A stretch of DNA of 64,000 bases from Clavibacter sp. B3I6 (GCF_030816895.1 NZ_JAUSYL010000001.1:2914001-2978000), one strand, 5' to 3'; positions 17,993-27,133 are shown, numbered from the stretch's first letter. Made by a program: numbers and translations. The notes: generated by a model from the sequence alone, not told the origin.

Positions 17993-20296
17993 CTAGGCGC
18001 GCTGCAGGGAGGGCTCGACCACGCGGATCCAGAGCCACACCGCGACGCTCACCGCCGCGAAGGCCGCGGCGATCACGAGGGCGGTGATCCAGACGCCGGC
18101 CTGCACGCCGCTCGCGGTCGTGGCGACGGCAGCGAACGCCAGCGTGAGTACGACGACGCTCGCGCCGGCCCACAGGGGGAGGGAGCGGACGAGCAGCGAG
18201 CGGCCGAGCACGAGGGAGACGGGCGCGAGCGCGAGGGCAGCGGAGCTGAGCGAGGCGAGCGTGACGACGCTGAGCAGCTCGTTCGCCATCTGCGGCCACA
18301 TGGCGCCGTCGGCGGGGACGAGGCCGTAGAGGATCCAGGCGACGAGCCCGAGCGTCGCGAGCGAGCCCGCCTGCACGAGCGCGAGGCGGGCGCGCGACCG
18401 GTCGTCCCGGTCGTCGGCGACGAGCCCGAGCACCTGGCCGAGGACCACGGGCGGAGCGAGCCCCAGGCTGCGCGACATGAGCACGGCCATGGCGGAGAGG
18501 ACGAGGAGGGCCGGCACCGCGCGGACCCGGGCGGGACCGGCGCCGACCCGCCCGGCGACCGACGCGACCGCGACGACGCCCACGCCGTTGACGACGGCGA
18601 GGCCCGCGAGCGCCGCGAGGAACAGGCGGACGGCATTGGGGTCGGATCCCACGGGCAGGGAGAGCGCGGCCAGCGCGGCTGCGAGGGCGAGCGCCGCGGC
18701 GGCCCCGCCCCACCGGGCCGCGCGGCCGGGCTCGCGCGGCGAGCGGGCGCCGAGCAGCGTCGGCTCGACCTCGCGGCGGGCGGGCACGGGGATGGGCGCC
18801 GAGTCGAGTCGGCCGGGGACGATGCGCATCTGGCCGGTCGTGGCGGTGGAGTCCGTCCACGCGGCGGCCGCGGCGCGCGTGGTGAGGGCGCCGGCGTCGC
18901 CGCGGGGGACGATCCGGAGCGGCGTGACGTCCTCAGCCGCGCGGTGGCGCCCGCCGTAGCGCGCGATGAGCGCGCCGCGGAGGAGGAGCGCCGGCAGGGT
19001 CACGAGGAGCACCGCGCCGAGCGCGAGGAGGAAGGGGAGCAGGCCTCGGCCGTCCGTGAAGGCGATGGGCAGCGGCTGCAGCGCCGTGCCGAAGCGCGTG
19101 GGCGCGTTCCAGGTGCCGGGCGCGGCCGGCGACGGAGCGGATCCGGACCCGGGCGCGCCGTCGGGCGCGGCGCCGGGGCCCGAGGGGGAGCCGCCGCCGG
19201 ATCCCGGCACGGGCGCGGGAGCCGCCTGCGTGCCCTCGGGCGAGCTGGTGGCCTGGGGCGCGGGGGTCGCGGGCGGGGTCGTCGCGCCCGGCGTGGGCGA
19301 GGAGGCGGGGGCGGCGACGGCGAGGCGCACCTCGGCGGCGAGCGTGCTGATGTTGCCGAGCGGATCCGTGACCGTCGCCGTGATCCCGAGGGGACCGGGC
19401 GGCAGCGTGCCGGTCGTGCACGACCACCGGCCGCCGACCACCCGCGCCTGACACGCGGCGTCGCCGTAGCCGGAGAGATAGGCGCGGACGATGCCGCCGT
19501 CCTCGTCGGAGGTGCCGGAGATCACGATGCCCGCCTGGTCGACGGTGGCGCCCGCGGCGGGCGCCGTGATGACCGCGGCGCCGGGGGCCGACGTGTCGAA
19601 GGACGCCGTGCCGCGGCCGACCGCGGGCGCGCCGGTGCTCCAGGACGTGCTCTGCGTGGCCGTGACGGGGACGCCCGTGCCCGACGCCGGCGGCGGCGCG
19701 AGCAGGCAGGCCCACGTGCTCGAGGTGCCGACCGTCGCACGGCAGGCCGCGGATCCGGATCGCGCGTCGACCGTGGCGCCCGGGTAGCCCGTGCCGCTCA
19801 CGAGCCCGGTCGTGACGACGGCGAAGCTGTTGACGCCGGGCGCCCGGAGGACCGAGGCGGTCGCCGAGGCCTCCTGGCCGGCCGAGGTGACGCGGACCGG
19901 GCTCTGGCCGTCGGGCACGCCGGTCGCGGTCGCGCGCCAGGTGGTGGGCGAGGGGAGCGTGACGGCGGCCGGCACGCTCGCGATGGTGACCTGCACGTCG
20001 GCGCCCGCGGCGCGCGTGCCCGAGAGGGCGACGGCGCCGTCGGTGGAGAAGGGCGGCGCGTCCACGGTGGGGCCGGGGGCGGGCGGAGCGGAGGGGGTCG
20101 GGCTCGGCGCGGGCGTCGGGGCCAGCGGGGCGGCGGACGCGGCGGCCGAGCCGCCGGCGGCCAGCGCCGCGAGGAGGGCCAGCAGGGCGACCGCGCGGAC
20201 GACCCGCTCGCGGGGTCGCCGGACGTCGCCCGCTCCACCCCCCGTGGACGGACGTGCCCTGTTCTCCGCTCGACACCGCACCGTGCGTCCATTCAT
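17993..20296 (-). CDS. Large Ig-like-domain membrane protein of unknown function
   Basis: About 767 residues. An N-terminal hydrophobic segment (VVRAVALLALLAALAAG, ending SAAASAAPL) is followed by a Pro/Thr linker and about 270 extracytoplasmic residues with bacterial Ig-like repeats (SGTSDEDGGIVRAYLSGY; ITATVTDPLGNISTLAAEV; small Cys pairs such as CQARVVGGRWSC). A second Pro/Gly/Ser-rich linker leads to one span (LPFLLALGAVLLVTLPALLL), a cytosolic stretch of about 100 residues and then seven or eight more helices. No catalytic motif was recognised. Start ATG 20296 is uncertain: a TTGACA near 20310 could place the promoter inside this N-terminus, favouring a later GTG (20281). Divergent to the GH1-like gene. 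Confidence 0.65.
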   Translation of the reverse strand: MNGRTVRCRAENRARPSTGGGAGDVRRPRERVVRAVALLALLAALAAGGSAAASAAPLAPTPAPSPTPSAPPAPGPTVDAPPFSTDGAVALSGTRAAGADVQVTIASVPAAVTLPSPTTWRATATGVPDGQSPVRVTSAGQEASATASVLRAPGVNSFAVVTTGLVSGTGYPGATVDARSGSAACRATVGTSSTWACLLAPPPASGTGVPVTATQSTSWSTGAPAVGRGTASFDTSAPGAAVITAPAAGATVDQAGIVISGTSDEDGGIVRAYLSGYGDAACQARVVGGRWSCTTGTLPPGPLGITATVTDPLGNISTLAAEVRLAVAAPASSPTPGATTPPATPAPQATSSPEGTQAAPAPVPGSGGGSPSGPGAAPDGAPGSGSAPSPAAPGTWNAPTRFGTALQPLPIAFTDGRGLLPFLLALGAVLLVTLPALLLRGALIARYGGRHRAAEDVTPLRIVPRGDAGALTTRAAAAAWTDSTATTGQMRIVPGRLDSAPIPVPARREVEPTLLGARSPREPGRAARWGGAAAALALAAALAALSLPVGSDPNAVRLFLAALAGLAVVNGVGVVAVASVAGRVGAGPARVRAVPALLVLSAMAVLMSRSLGLAPPVVLGQVLGLVADDRDDRSRARLALVQAGSLATLGLVAWILYGLVPADGAMWPQMANELLSVVTLASLSSAALALAPVSLVLGRSLLVRSLPLWAGASVVVLTLAFAAVATTASGVQAGVWITALVIAAAFAAVSVAVWLWIRVVEPSLQRA

Positions 20297-20448
20297 GCGT
20301 GCACGCCCGGGCGTGTCAACCACCCGCACCGTCCGTGATGGAAGTGGTACGGGAACCTGGGCGCGGCGTCCCCGGGCCCGGTGCGCGGGGTGTGCACGGG
20401 CGGTGCGCCGCCGGGTCGCCGCGGCCCGGACCGCCCGACGTCGTGCCG

Positions 20449-20460
20449 GATACTGACGGG
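20449..20460 (+). promoter_or_regulatory. Leaderless promoter for the GH1-like gene
   Basis: GATACT at 20449-20454, six bases, then GTG 20461; no Shine-Dalgarno. Confidence 0.5.
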
Positions 20461-21879
20461 GTGACCCCTCGCGACGCCGTCCCCGACCGCCCGACGCCGA
20501 CCGAGCTGGCGGGCCTCCTCGCGGGCGGTCCGCGCGTCGGGGTGAGCACGAGCGCCACCAAGGTCGAGGGCCGGGCGCACGAGGGCGGACGCACGGAGTC
20601 CGCGTGGGACGCGTTCGCCCGCCGCTCCGGCGCCGTCGCCGACGGCAGCGACCCCGAGCGGGGCGCCGAGCACATGGCCAGGTACCGCGAGGACGTCGCG
20701 CTCGCGACCGAGCTCGGCGTGGACGTCCTCTCCTTCTCCCTCTCCTGGTCCCGGATCCAGCCCGAGGCCCGCGGCGGCCTCCGCCGGGAGGGCATCGGCT
20801 TCTACGACGAGCTGGTCGACGCGCTGCTGGCCGCGGGGATCAGGCCGCGCGCCGCCCTGCACGACCACGACCTGCCCGTCGAGCTGCAGGACCGCGGCGG
20901 CTGGCTGCACCGGGACACCGCGCTCCGCTTCGGCGACCTCGCCTACCTCGCCGCCGAGGCGCTCGCGGACCGCGTGCCCGACTGGGTGACGCTGCGGACG
21001 CCCGCGCTGACCACGATGTCCGGCCACGTGACGGGGGAGCACGCGCCCGGATCCCGCCTCGGGCTCGACGCCCTGCCGACCGTGCACCACCAGCTGCTCG
21101 CCCACGGCCTCGCCGTCGAGGCGATCCGCGGCTCGCGCTCGTCGGCGCGCGTCGGCATCGTGAACGCGCACCGCGTCATCGAGGCCGCCTCCGCGGACGA
21201 CGACGACCGCGCGGCCGCCGTCGCCGCGCGCGCCCTGCACCAGGACCTCTTCGCCGACGCCGTCCTCCTCGGCCGCTACCCGGACCTCGACGGCCCGCAC
21301 GCGGAGGCCTTCGCGCGCCTCGGCCGCGTCGACCCGGCCGACCTCCGCGCCATCGGCCAGCCGCTCGACCACTACGGGGTCGCGCTCGCCGACCCGATCC
21401 GCGTCGCCGCCGTGCCGCGCCTGACCACCGGATCCGCCGCGATCCCGTTCGCCGAGCTGCCCTGGACCGACCACCCGTCCTCGCTCGACGGCCACGTCGT
21501 CGCGCCCGACCTCGTGCCCGCCGTGCTCGCCGACCTCCGCGCGCGCTACGGCGACGCGCTCCCGCCGGTCGTCCTCTCGGGCCTCGACGCGGCGCACCCC
21601 GAGCAGGTGGACGAGCGCGACGGCTCGCGGCGGGACCCGCGCCGGGCGCACGCGATCTCCGACCACCTGGTGCAGGCGCTCGCGGCGGTCGCCCCCGGCG
21701 GTCCCGCGGAGGGCGTGCGGCTCGAGGCGGTCATCGCGGGCAGCCTGCTCGACGGCTTCGAGTGGGAGGCGGGACGGGCCCACCCGCGCGGACTCGTCCA
21801 CGTGGATCCGCGCACCGGCGACCGCACGCCGCGCTCCTCGTACCGCTTCCTCCGCGACACCCTCCGCGAGCGCGGCTGA
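20461..21879 (+). CDS. GH1 beta-glucosidase-like protein lacking both catalytic glutamates
   Basis: A 472-residue protein with the overall GH1 layout: SWSRIQPEARGG, HDLPVELQDRGGW, WVTLRTPALTTMSGH followed by GEHAPGSRLG, a long central part, and SLLDGFEWEAGRAHPRGLVHVD at the end. In active GH1 enzymes the acid/base lies in TLNEP; here the matching residues 177-181 read TLRTP. The nucleophile lies in ITENG; here residues 372-376 read LSGLD. Thus Glu is replaced by Thr180 and Gly374. Fold-defining and some glycone-site parts remain, so it may bind a sugar without hydrolysing it, or the site has been rebuilt. There is no signal peptide, so it is cytosolic. GTG 20461 is supported by a leaderless promoter. 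Confidence 0.75.
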   Translation: MTPRDAVPDRPTPTELAGLLAGGPRVGVSTSATKVEGRAHEGGRTESAWDAFARRSGAVADGSDPERGAEHMARYREDVALATELGVDVLSFSLSWSRIQPEARGGLRREGIGFYDELVDALLAAGIRPRAALHDHDLPVELQDRGGWLHRDTALRFGDLAYLAAEALADRVPDWVTLRTPALTTMSGHVTGEHAPGSRLGLDALPTVHHQLLAHGLAVEAIRGSRSSARVGIVNAHRVIEAASADDDDRAAAVAARALHQDLFADAVLLGRYPDLDGPHAEAFARLGRVDPADLRAIGQPLDHYGVALADPIRVAAVPRLTTGSAAIPFAELPWTDHPSSLDGHVVAPDLVPAVLADLRARYGDALPPVVLSGLDAAHPEQVDERDGSRRDPRRAHAISDHLVQALAAVAPGGPAEGVRLEAVIAGSLLDGFEWEAGRAHPRGLVHVDPRTGDRTPRSSYRFLRDTLRERG

Positions 21880-21984
21880 CCCGCGCCGCCGCGCCGCACG
21901 CGCGCCGCCGCCGCGCCGGCCGTGCGACGCCCCCAGAACGGGTGCGCGGGCCCCGTGTCCCCGGGTCCTCCCCGGACCCGCGCG

Positions 21985-21997
21985 TAGGATCCTGACC
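21985..21997 (+). promoter_or_regulatory. Leaderless promoter for lemA
   Basis: TAGGAT at 21985-21990 with seven bases before ATG 21998. Confidence 0.5.
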
Positions 21998-22564
21998 ATG
22001 GAATTGTGGATCGCGCTCGGAGTCGTCGTGCTCCTGGCAGTGCTCGTCGGCATCTACCTCTGGGCGACGTACAACGCCCTCGTCACCCTCAACGTCCGCG
22101 TGGACGAGGCGTGGAGCGACATCACCGTGCAGCTGAAGAGGCGCGCGGACCTGCTGCCGACCATCATCGAGTCGGTCAAGGGCTACGCCTCCCACGAGAA
22201 CCGGGTGTTCGAGTCGGTCGCGTCGGCCCGCACGGAGACGATCAGCGCCGCGAACCCGGCCGAGGCGAGCTCCGCGGAGGAGCACCTGCAGGGGGCCATG
22301 AAGTCGCTCTTCGCGGTCGCCGAGGCGTACCCGCAGCTGCAGACGAGCCAGACGTTCCTGCAGCTGCAGGGCGAGCTGGTCGACACCGAGGACCGGATCC
22401 AGGCCTCGCGCCGCTTCTACAACGGCGGCGTGCGGGAGCTGAACACCAAGATCACGCAGTTCCCGAACACGCTCTTCGTGCGCGGGCTGGGCTTCGGCGA
22501 GCGGGACTTCTACGAGGTCTCGAGCCTCGCCTCCATCGCCGAGCCGCCGCGCGTGCAGTTCTAG
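21998..22564 (+). CDS. lemA: LemA family protein
   Basis: A 188-residue membrane-anchored helical protein. One N-terminal span (WIALGVVVLLAVLVGIYLW) is followed by YNALVTLNVRVDEAWSDITVQLKRR, the most conserved LemA segment (RRADLLPTIIESVKGYASHE), long helices and the closing motif RRFYNGGVRELNTKITQFP with the short hydrophobic F-x-E-R-D-FYE tail. Its biochemical role is not firmly established; relatives are implicated in envelope stress. It is often followed by a TPM or M48-family gene, but here the next gene is convergent, so it stands alone. Confidence 0.9.
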   Translation: MELWIALGVVVLLAVLVGIYLWATYNALVTLNVRVDEAWSDITVQLKRRADLLPTIIESVKGYASHENRVFESVASARTETISAANPAEASSAEEHLQGAMKSLFAVAEAYPQLQTSQTFLQLQGELVDTEDRIQASRRFYNGGVRELNTKITQFPNTLFVRGLGFGERDFYEVSSLASIAEPPRVQF

Positions 22565-22574
22565 GGGCCGCGCC

Positions 22575-23844
22575 TCAGCCGGCCGGGTCCGACGTCGGAT
22601 CCAGGGTGGCCGTCGGCTCGGCCGCGACCGCCTCCACGGCCGGCAGGTGCGCCCGCAGCGCGCTCGCGAGCGTGCCCCGGTCGACCACCCCCACGCGCTC
22701 GAGCCCCTGCCAGGCGGCGGCGCGCTCGAGCAGCGGCGCGATCCGCTCGGCGATGACCGCGGCGTCGTGCCGCCCCTCGATCCAGGACGCCTGCACCCGC
22801 AGCACGCCCGCCTGCCGGTCGCTCTTGAGGTCGACCCGGGCGACGATCTCGTCGTCCACCAGCACCGGCAGCACGTAGTACCCGTGCACGCGCTTCGCCG
22901 CGGGCGTGTAGATCTCGATCCGGTAGTGCAGGTCGAAGAGGCGGAGCGCCCGATCCCGGAACCACACCACCGGGTCGAAGGGCGACAGCAGCGCCTCGCC
23001 CGCGATCCGCCGGGGGAGCCGCGCGTCCCGGTGCAGCCAGACGGGCAGCGGCCCCCCGCGCCCCTCCCAGCCCGGCACCGTCACGGGGAGCACCTCGCCC
23101 GCGTCGGCCAGGTCGCGGAGCGCGCGGTCGGTCGCCGCGCGGGACAGGCGGTGGTAGTCGCCGAGGTCCGCCGCCGTGCCGATGCCGTGCGCGACCGCCG
23201 CGCGGCGCACGAGCTCCCGCACCGCGTCCTCCTCGGGGACCTCGCGCGCGAGGACGTCCGCGGGCAGCACGTCCTCCGCCAGGCCGTACACGCGCTCGAA
23301 GCCGCGTCGGCCGGCGCTCGCGATCTCGCCCCACGCGAACAGCGCCTCGAGCGCGCGCTTCACGTCCGACCAGCCCCACCACGGACCCGTGCGCACGTTC
23401 GCCTCGTGCTCGACGGCGCTCGCGGGCACCGGGCCGGTCCGGGCGAGCTCGGCGCGGACCTCCGCCAGCAGCGGCGCGTGCTCGAGCGCCCAGGATCCCG
23501 GGCCGCATCCGGCGGGCGCGCTCCGCCTCCATCCGCCAGCGGTACAGCGGCAGGTCGCCGACGGGCAGCACGGCGGCCTGGTGCGCCCAGTACTCCGTGT
23601 ACGCGCCGCCGCCGCCGAACAGCATCCGGTCGAGCGCCGCGCGGTCGTAGGGCCCCACGCGCGCGAGCACGGGCAGGTGGTGGCTCCGCTCGAAGACGTT
23701 GACGGAGTCGATCTGCAGGAGGCCCAGGCGCCGGATCTCCGCCGCCAGGCGCCGCGTGCCCGCGACCTCCGGATGCGGTCGGCCGAGCCCCTGGGCCGCC
23801 AGGGCCACGCGGCGGGCGAGGGCGGGGGAGACGGAGTCGGGCAT
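22575..23844 (-). pseudogene. AlkZ/YcaQ-type DNA glycosylase gene interrupted by a frameshift
   Basis: Two frames together make one complete winged-helix protein (HTH_42 family, about 420 residues). Frame one from ATG 23844 gives the N-terminus through LLQIDSVNVFERSHHLPV and YTEYWAHQAAVLP up to RRMRPG; the QID is the catalytic QxD motif of interstrand-crosslink glycosylases. The other frame continues seamlessly with SWALEHAPLLAEVRAEL through WWGWSDVKRALEALF, LSPFDPVVWFRDRALRLFD and YYVLPVLVDDEIVARVDLK to the stop at 22575. The shift lies at the CCC of 23497-23499 (GGG on the coding strand); one fewer G restores the protein. It is either a real inactivation or a sequencing error in a GC-rich run. 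No slippery heptamer suggests programmed shifting. Confidence 0.8.
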
Positions 23845-23856
23845 GCCCCGACGCTA
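23845..23856 (-). promoter_or_regulatory. Leaderless promoter for the AlkZ-like gene
   Basis: TAGCGT (complement of 23851-23856), six bases CGGGGC, then ATG at 23844. Hexamer and spacer are identical to those of the GIY-YIG gene at 56148-56159. Confidence 0.5.
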
Positions 23857-23930
23857 CCCGCGGCCCCCGACCCGGCGTCCCGCCGGCGACGGCGCGGCCC
23901 GCGGGGCGCGGGTGCACGGGAGGCCCGTCC

Positions 23931-23942
23931 TAGACTCCCAGC
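23931..23942 (+). promoter_or_regulatory. Leaderless promoter for the AI-2E family gene
   Basis: TAGACT at 23931-23936, six bases, ATG 23943. Confidence 0.55.
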
Positions 23943-25178
23943 ATGATCTTCGGCCAGCGATCCCGCGCGCCAGCCGCGGCGGACGCCCGCGCCGCCGAGC
24001 GCCGCGTCGACCCCGACCTCGACACGGTCCAGCCGGTCGCGCGCACCGTCGCCGCGGCCGTGCCGCCCGGCATGGTCATCGCCGGCGCGTGGGCCTGGCG
24101 GCTGCTCCTGATCCTCGGCGTGCTCGGCGTCGTCGGGTGGCTCGTCATCCAGCTCGAGTACGTGGTCATCCCGCTGTTCCTCGCGGTCGTGCTCGCGGCC
24201 CTGCTCGTGCCCATCTCGAACTGGATGCAGCGCCACCACGTGCCGAAGTGGCTCGCGGTCGCGATCTCGGAGATCGGCGTCATCGTGGCGGTGGCGGCGC
24301 TGGTCTACCTCGTCACCACGCAGATCATCGGCCAGTACGACTCCATCCGCGCGCAGACGATGACGCGGTACGCCGACGTCCGCGACTACCTCACGAACGG
24401 TCCGCTGCAGCTCTCCGAGGCGCAGCTCACCGACGCGTACGCGCAGGCGGTCGACGCCGTGCAGCGCGACGCCGGCGTGCTCCTCAGCGGCGCGCTCTCC
24501 GTCACGTCCTCGCTCGGGCACGTGCTCACGGGCGTCCTGCTCGTGCTGTTCTCGACCCTGTTCATCCTCATCGACGGCGCGGGCATGTGGCGCTGGGTCG
24601 TGCGCCTGTTCCCGCGCCTCGCGCGCCCCGCGGTCGACGGCGCGGGCAAGGCCGGCTGGACCACGCTGCAGAACTTCGTGAAGGTCCAGGTGCTCGTGGC
24701 GCTGATCGACGCCGTCGGCATCGCCGGCGGCGCCGCCATCATCGGGGTGCCGCTCGCGATCCCCATCGGCGTGCTCGTGTTCCTCGGCTCGTTCATCCCG
24801 ATCGTCGGCGCGGTGCTCACGGGCTTCCTCGCCGTGTTCGTGGCGCTCGTCTACAACGGCCTGCCGCAGGCCGTCGGCATGGTGGTGATCGTCCTCATCG
24901 TGCAGCAGGTGGAGGGGCACATCCTCCAGCCGCTCATCATGGGCACGGTCGTCAAGGTGCACCCGCTCGCGGTCGTGCTCGCCGTCGCAGCGGGCGGCAT
25001 GGTCGGCGGCATCGCGGGCACCTTCTTCGCCGTGCCGCTCGTCGCCACGCTCAACTCCATGGTCAAGCACGTCGCCAGCGGAGCCTGGCGGGGGCAACCC
25101 GAGCCGCCCCCTCCCGCGCTCCCCGCCGACGCCTCGCACGCCACCCGCCGCCCCACCCCCAGGAAGCGCACCCGATGA
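23943..25178 (+). CDS. AI-2E family transporter (permease-like membrane protein)
   Basis: A 411-residue protein with about eight membrane helices. Seen: an N-terminal cytosolic stretch, paired helices (LLLILGVLGVVGWLVI; YVVIPLFLAVVLAALLVPIS), a soluble middle of about 60 residues, then LLVLFSTLFILIDGAGMW and the conserved C-terminal part with GVPLAIPIGVLVFLGSFIPI, VQQVEGHILQPLIMG and HPLAVVLAVAAGGMVGGIAG. The PxxG and GxFIPxxG patterns are typical of the family. Members export AI-2 (TqsA) or exchange Na+/H+, so substrate is open. The tail is Pro/Arg-rich. Its stop overlaps the ilvA start by four bases. Confidence 0.85.
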   Translation: MIFGQRSRAPAAADARAAERRVDPDLDTVQPVARTVAAAVPPGMVIAGAWAWRLLLILGVLGVVGWLVIQLEYVVIPLFLAVVLAALLVPISNWMQRHHVPKWLAVAISEIGVIVAVAALVYLVTTQIIGQYDSIRAQTMTRYADVRDYLTNGPLQLSEAQLTDAYAQAVDAVQRDAGVLLSGALSVTSSLGHVLTGVLLVLFSTLFILIDGAGMWRWVVRLFPRLARPAVDGAGKAGWTTLQNFVKVQVLVALIDAVGIAGGAAIIGVPLAIPIGVLVFLGSFIPIVGAVLTGFLAVFVALVYNGLPQAVGMVVIVLIVQQVEGHILQPLIMGTVVKVHPLAVVLAVAAGGMVGGIAGTFFAVPLVATLNSMVKHVASGAWRGQPEPPPPALPADASHATRRPTPRKRTR

Positions 25179-26530
25179 CCGACGCCGCCACCGCACCCGC
25201 CGCCGCGCACGCCGACCTCCCGCGCCTCCGCGCGGTGGGCGACGAGCTCGACCCCTCGCAGCTGGGCGAGGAGGCCGCGGCGCTCGCGGGCGAGCTGCCC
25301 CGTGGATCCGCGCCCACGCTCGAGCGCATCGAGGCGGCCCGCGTGGTCGTCAGCCGCGTCGCCGACGTGACGCCCATGGAGTCGTCGCGGTTCCTCGCCG
25401 AGATCCTCGGCAGCCCCGTGCACCTCAAGTGCGAGAACCTGCAGCGCACCGGGTCGTACAAGATCCGCGGCGCCTACAACCGCATCTCGCGCCTCACCGA
25501 CGAGGAGAAGGCGCGCGGCGTCGTGGCCGCGTCGGCCGGCAACCACGCGCAGGGCGTCGCCTTCGCGGCGCGCGAGCTCGGGATCCGGGCCACGATCTTC
25601 ATGCCCGTGGGCGTCGCGCTGCCGAAGCTCCAGGCGACCCGGCAGTACGGCGCGGAGGTCATCCTCCGCGGCCACACCGTCGCCGAGCCGCTGCTCGCCG
25701 CCGCCGAGTTCGCCGCGCAGACGGGCGCCGTGCTCATCCCGCCGTTCGACCACGAGGACGTCATCACGGGCCAGGCGACGCTCGGCCTCGAGATCCTCGA
25801 CCAGACGCCCGACGTGGAGACGGTCGTGGTGCCCATCGGGGGCGGCGGCCTGATCTCCGGCGTCGCCACCGCGCTCAAGCTCCGGGCCGCCCGGGAGGGC
25901 CGCAGCATCCGCGTCGTCGGCGTGCAGGCGCGCAACGCCGCCGCCTACCCGCCGTCGCTGGCGGCCGGCCGGGCCACGGAGATCGAGATCACGCCGACCA
26001 TCGCGGACGGCATCGCGGTCGCGAAGCCGGGCCTGCTCAACTTCGACATCATCCGCGAGAGCGTCGACGAGGTCGTGACGGTCGAGGACGACGACACGGC
26101 GCGCGCCCTGCTCCTCCTCCTCGAGCGCGCGAAGCTCGTGGTGGAGCCCGCGGGCGCGGTGGGCGTCGCCGCGATCCTGGCGGGCCTCGTGCAGGACGCC
26201 GGCCGCACCGTCGTCATCCTCTCGGGCGGCAACATCGACCCGCTCATGATGGAGCGCGTCATCAGCCGCGGCCTCGCCGCCTCCGACCGCTACGTGAAGC
26301 TGCGGATCATGCTGCCCGACCGCCCGGGCCAGCTCGCCCGCACGTCGCAGATCATCTCCGAGGCGAACGCCAACGTCGTGGAGGTGCTGCACACCCGGCA
26401 CGGCCGCGGGCTGCAGATCAGCGAGGTCGAGCTCGAGGTGAGCGTGGAGACGCGCGGCGCCGAGCACACGGCCGAGGTCGTCCAGCGGCTCCGCGACGCG
26501 GGCTACGACCCGCGGCTCCAGCGCGACTGA
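25175..26530 (+). CDS. ilvA: Threonine ammonia-lyase (threonine dehydratase)
   Basis: A PLP enzyme converting threonine to 2-oxobutanoate and ammonia, the first step towards isoleucine. It has 451 residues. Seen: KCENLQRTGSYKIRGAYNRI with the Schiff-base lysine in SYKIRGA, ASAGNHAQGVA, the phosphate-cradling GGGGLISG, LSGGNIDP near the end of the catalytic domain, and one ACT-like domain from about residue 365 (LPDRPGQLARTSQIISEANA). The single ACT domain resembles the TdcB-like or short actinobacterial IlvA type more than the two-domain E. coli IlvA. ATG 25175 lies in the overlap with the transporter gene. An N-terminal extension of about 45 residues (HADLPRLRAVGDELDPSQLG) is unusual in length. 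Confidence 0.92.
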   Translation: MTDAATAPAAAHADLPRLRAVGDELDPSQLGEEAAALAGELPRGSAPTLERIEAARVVVSRVADVTPMESSRFLAEILGSPVHLKCENLQRTGSYKIRGAYNRISRLTDEEKARGVVAASAGNHAQGVAFAARELGIRATIFMPVGVALPKLQATRQYGAEVILRGHTVAEPLLAAAEFAAQTGAVLIPPFDHEDVITGQATLGLEILDQTPDVETVVVPIGGGGLISGVATALKLRAAREGRSIRVVGVQARNAAAYPPSLAAGRATEIEITPTIADGIAVAKPGLLNFDIIRESVDEVVTVEDDDTARALLLLLERAKLVVEPAGAVGVAAILAGLVQDAGRTVVILSGGNIDPLMMERVISRGLAASDRYVKLRIMLPDRPGQLARTSQIISEANANVVEVLHTRHGRGLQISEVELEVSVETRGAEHTAEVVQRLRDAGYDPRLQRD

Positions 26531-26566
26531 CGGTCGCCCGTCCCGCAGCGCCGCCACCCGGACGCA

Positions 26567-26602
26567 CGAGGGGCCGCGGACCCGATGGTCCGCGGCCCCT
26601 CG
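26567..26602. terminator. Bidirectional terminator between ilvA and greA
   Basis: A 16-bp perfect stem CGAGGGGCCGCGGACC and complement around CGAT, between converging genes. Confidence 0.75.
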
Positions 26603-26619
26603 CCGCCGGCACGGGAGCG

Positions 26620-27108
26620 CTACGGCGTGTAGTTCTCCACGGCCTGGATCTCGACGGGGATCTCGCGGCCGTTCGGCGCGGTGTACGCGCCCTTCCGCCC
26701 GACCTCCCAGCCGATGATCGCGGCGCCGAGGGGCGACTGCTCGCTGTACACGTCGAGGTCGCTGTCGCCCGCGATTTCGCGGTTGCCGAGCAGGAACTTC
26801 GTCTCGTCGCCGGCGATCAGCGCGGTGACGACCGTGCCGGGCTCCACGACGCCGTGGCTCTCGGGGGCGTCGCCGACCTCGGCCGTCCGCAGCAGCTGCG
26901 TGAGCTGGCGGATGCGCGCCTCGATCTTGCCCTGCTCCTCCTTGGCGGCGTGGTAGCCGCCGTTCTCCTTGAGGTCGCCCTCCTCGCGCGCGATCTCGAT
27001 CTTCTTCGCGATCTCCTGGCGCCCCTGCACGCTGAGGGTGTCGAGCTCCCTGCTGAGGCGGTCGAACGCCTCCTGGGTCAGCCAGGTGACTGCCTGCTCC
27101 TGCGCCAC
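26620..27108 (-). CDS. greA: Transcription elongation factor GreA
   Basis: A 162-residue factor that inserts its coiled coil into the RNA polymerase secondary channel and stimulates cleavage of backtracked RNA. Seen: WLTQEAFDRLSRELDTL, the coiled-coil tip with the acidic pair in REEGDLKENGGYHAAKEEQ, and the C-terminal FKBP-like domain (SPLGAAIIGWEVGRKGAYTAPNG). It starts at GTG 27108 with AAGGAG upstream. A leader of about 52 bases contains a 24-bp palindrome. Order greA-DUF4307-mca matches mycobacteria. Confidence 0.96.
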   Translation of the reverse strand: MAQEQAVTWLTQEAFDRLSRELDTLSVQGRQEIAKKIEIAREEGDLKENGGYHAAKEEQGKIEARIRQLTQLLRTAEVGDAPESHGVVEPGTVVTALIAGDETKFLLGNREIAGDSDLDVYSEQSPLGAAIIGWEVGRKGAYTAPNGREIPVEIQAVENYTP

Positions 27109-27133
27109 GATGGACTCCTTGCACTCGCACGGA

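Noticed and set aside
23490..23510. Programmed ribosomal frameshift in the AlkZ-like gene
   Set aside because: The site is a plain GGG next to ATCC with no slippery heptamer and no obvious pseudoknot; a single-base indel or sequence error is simpler.
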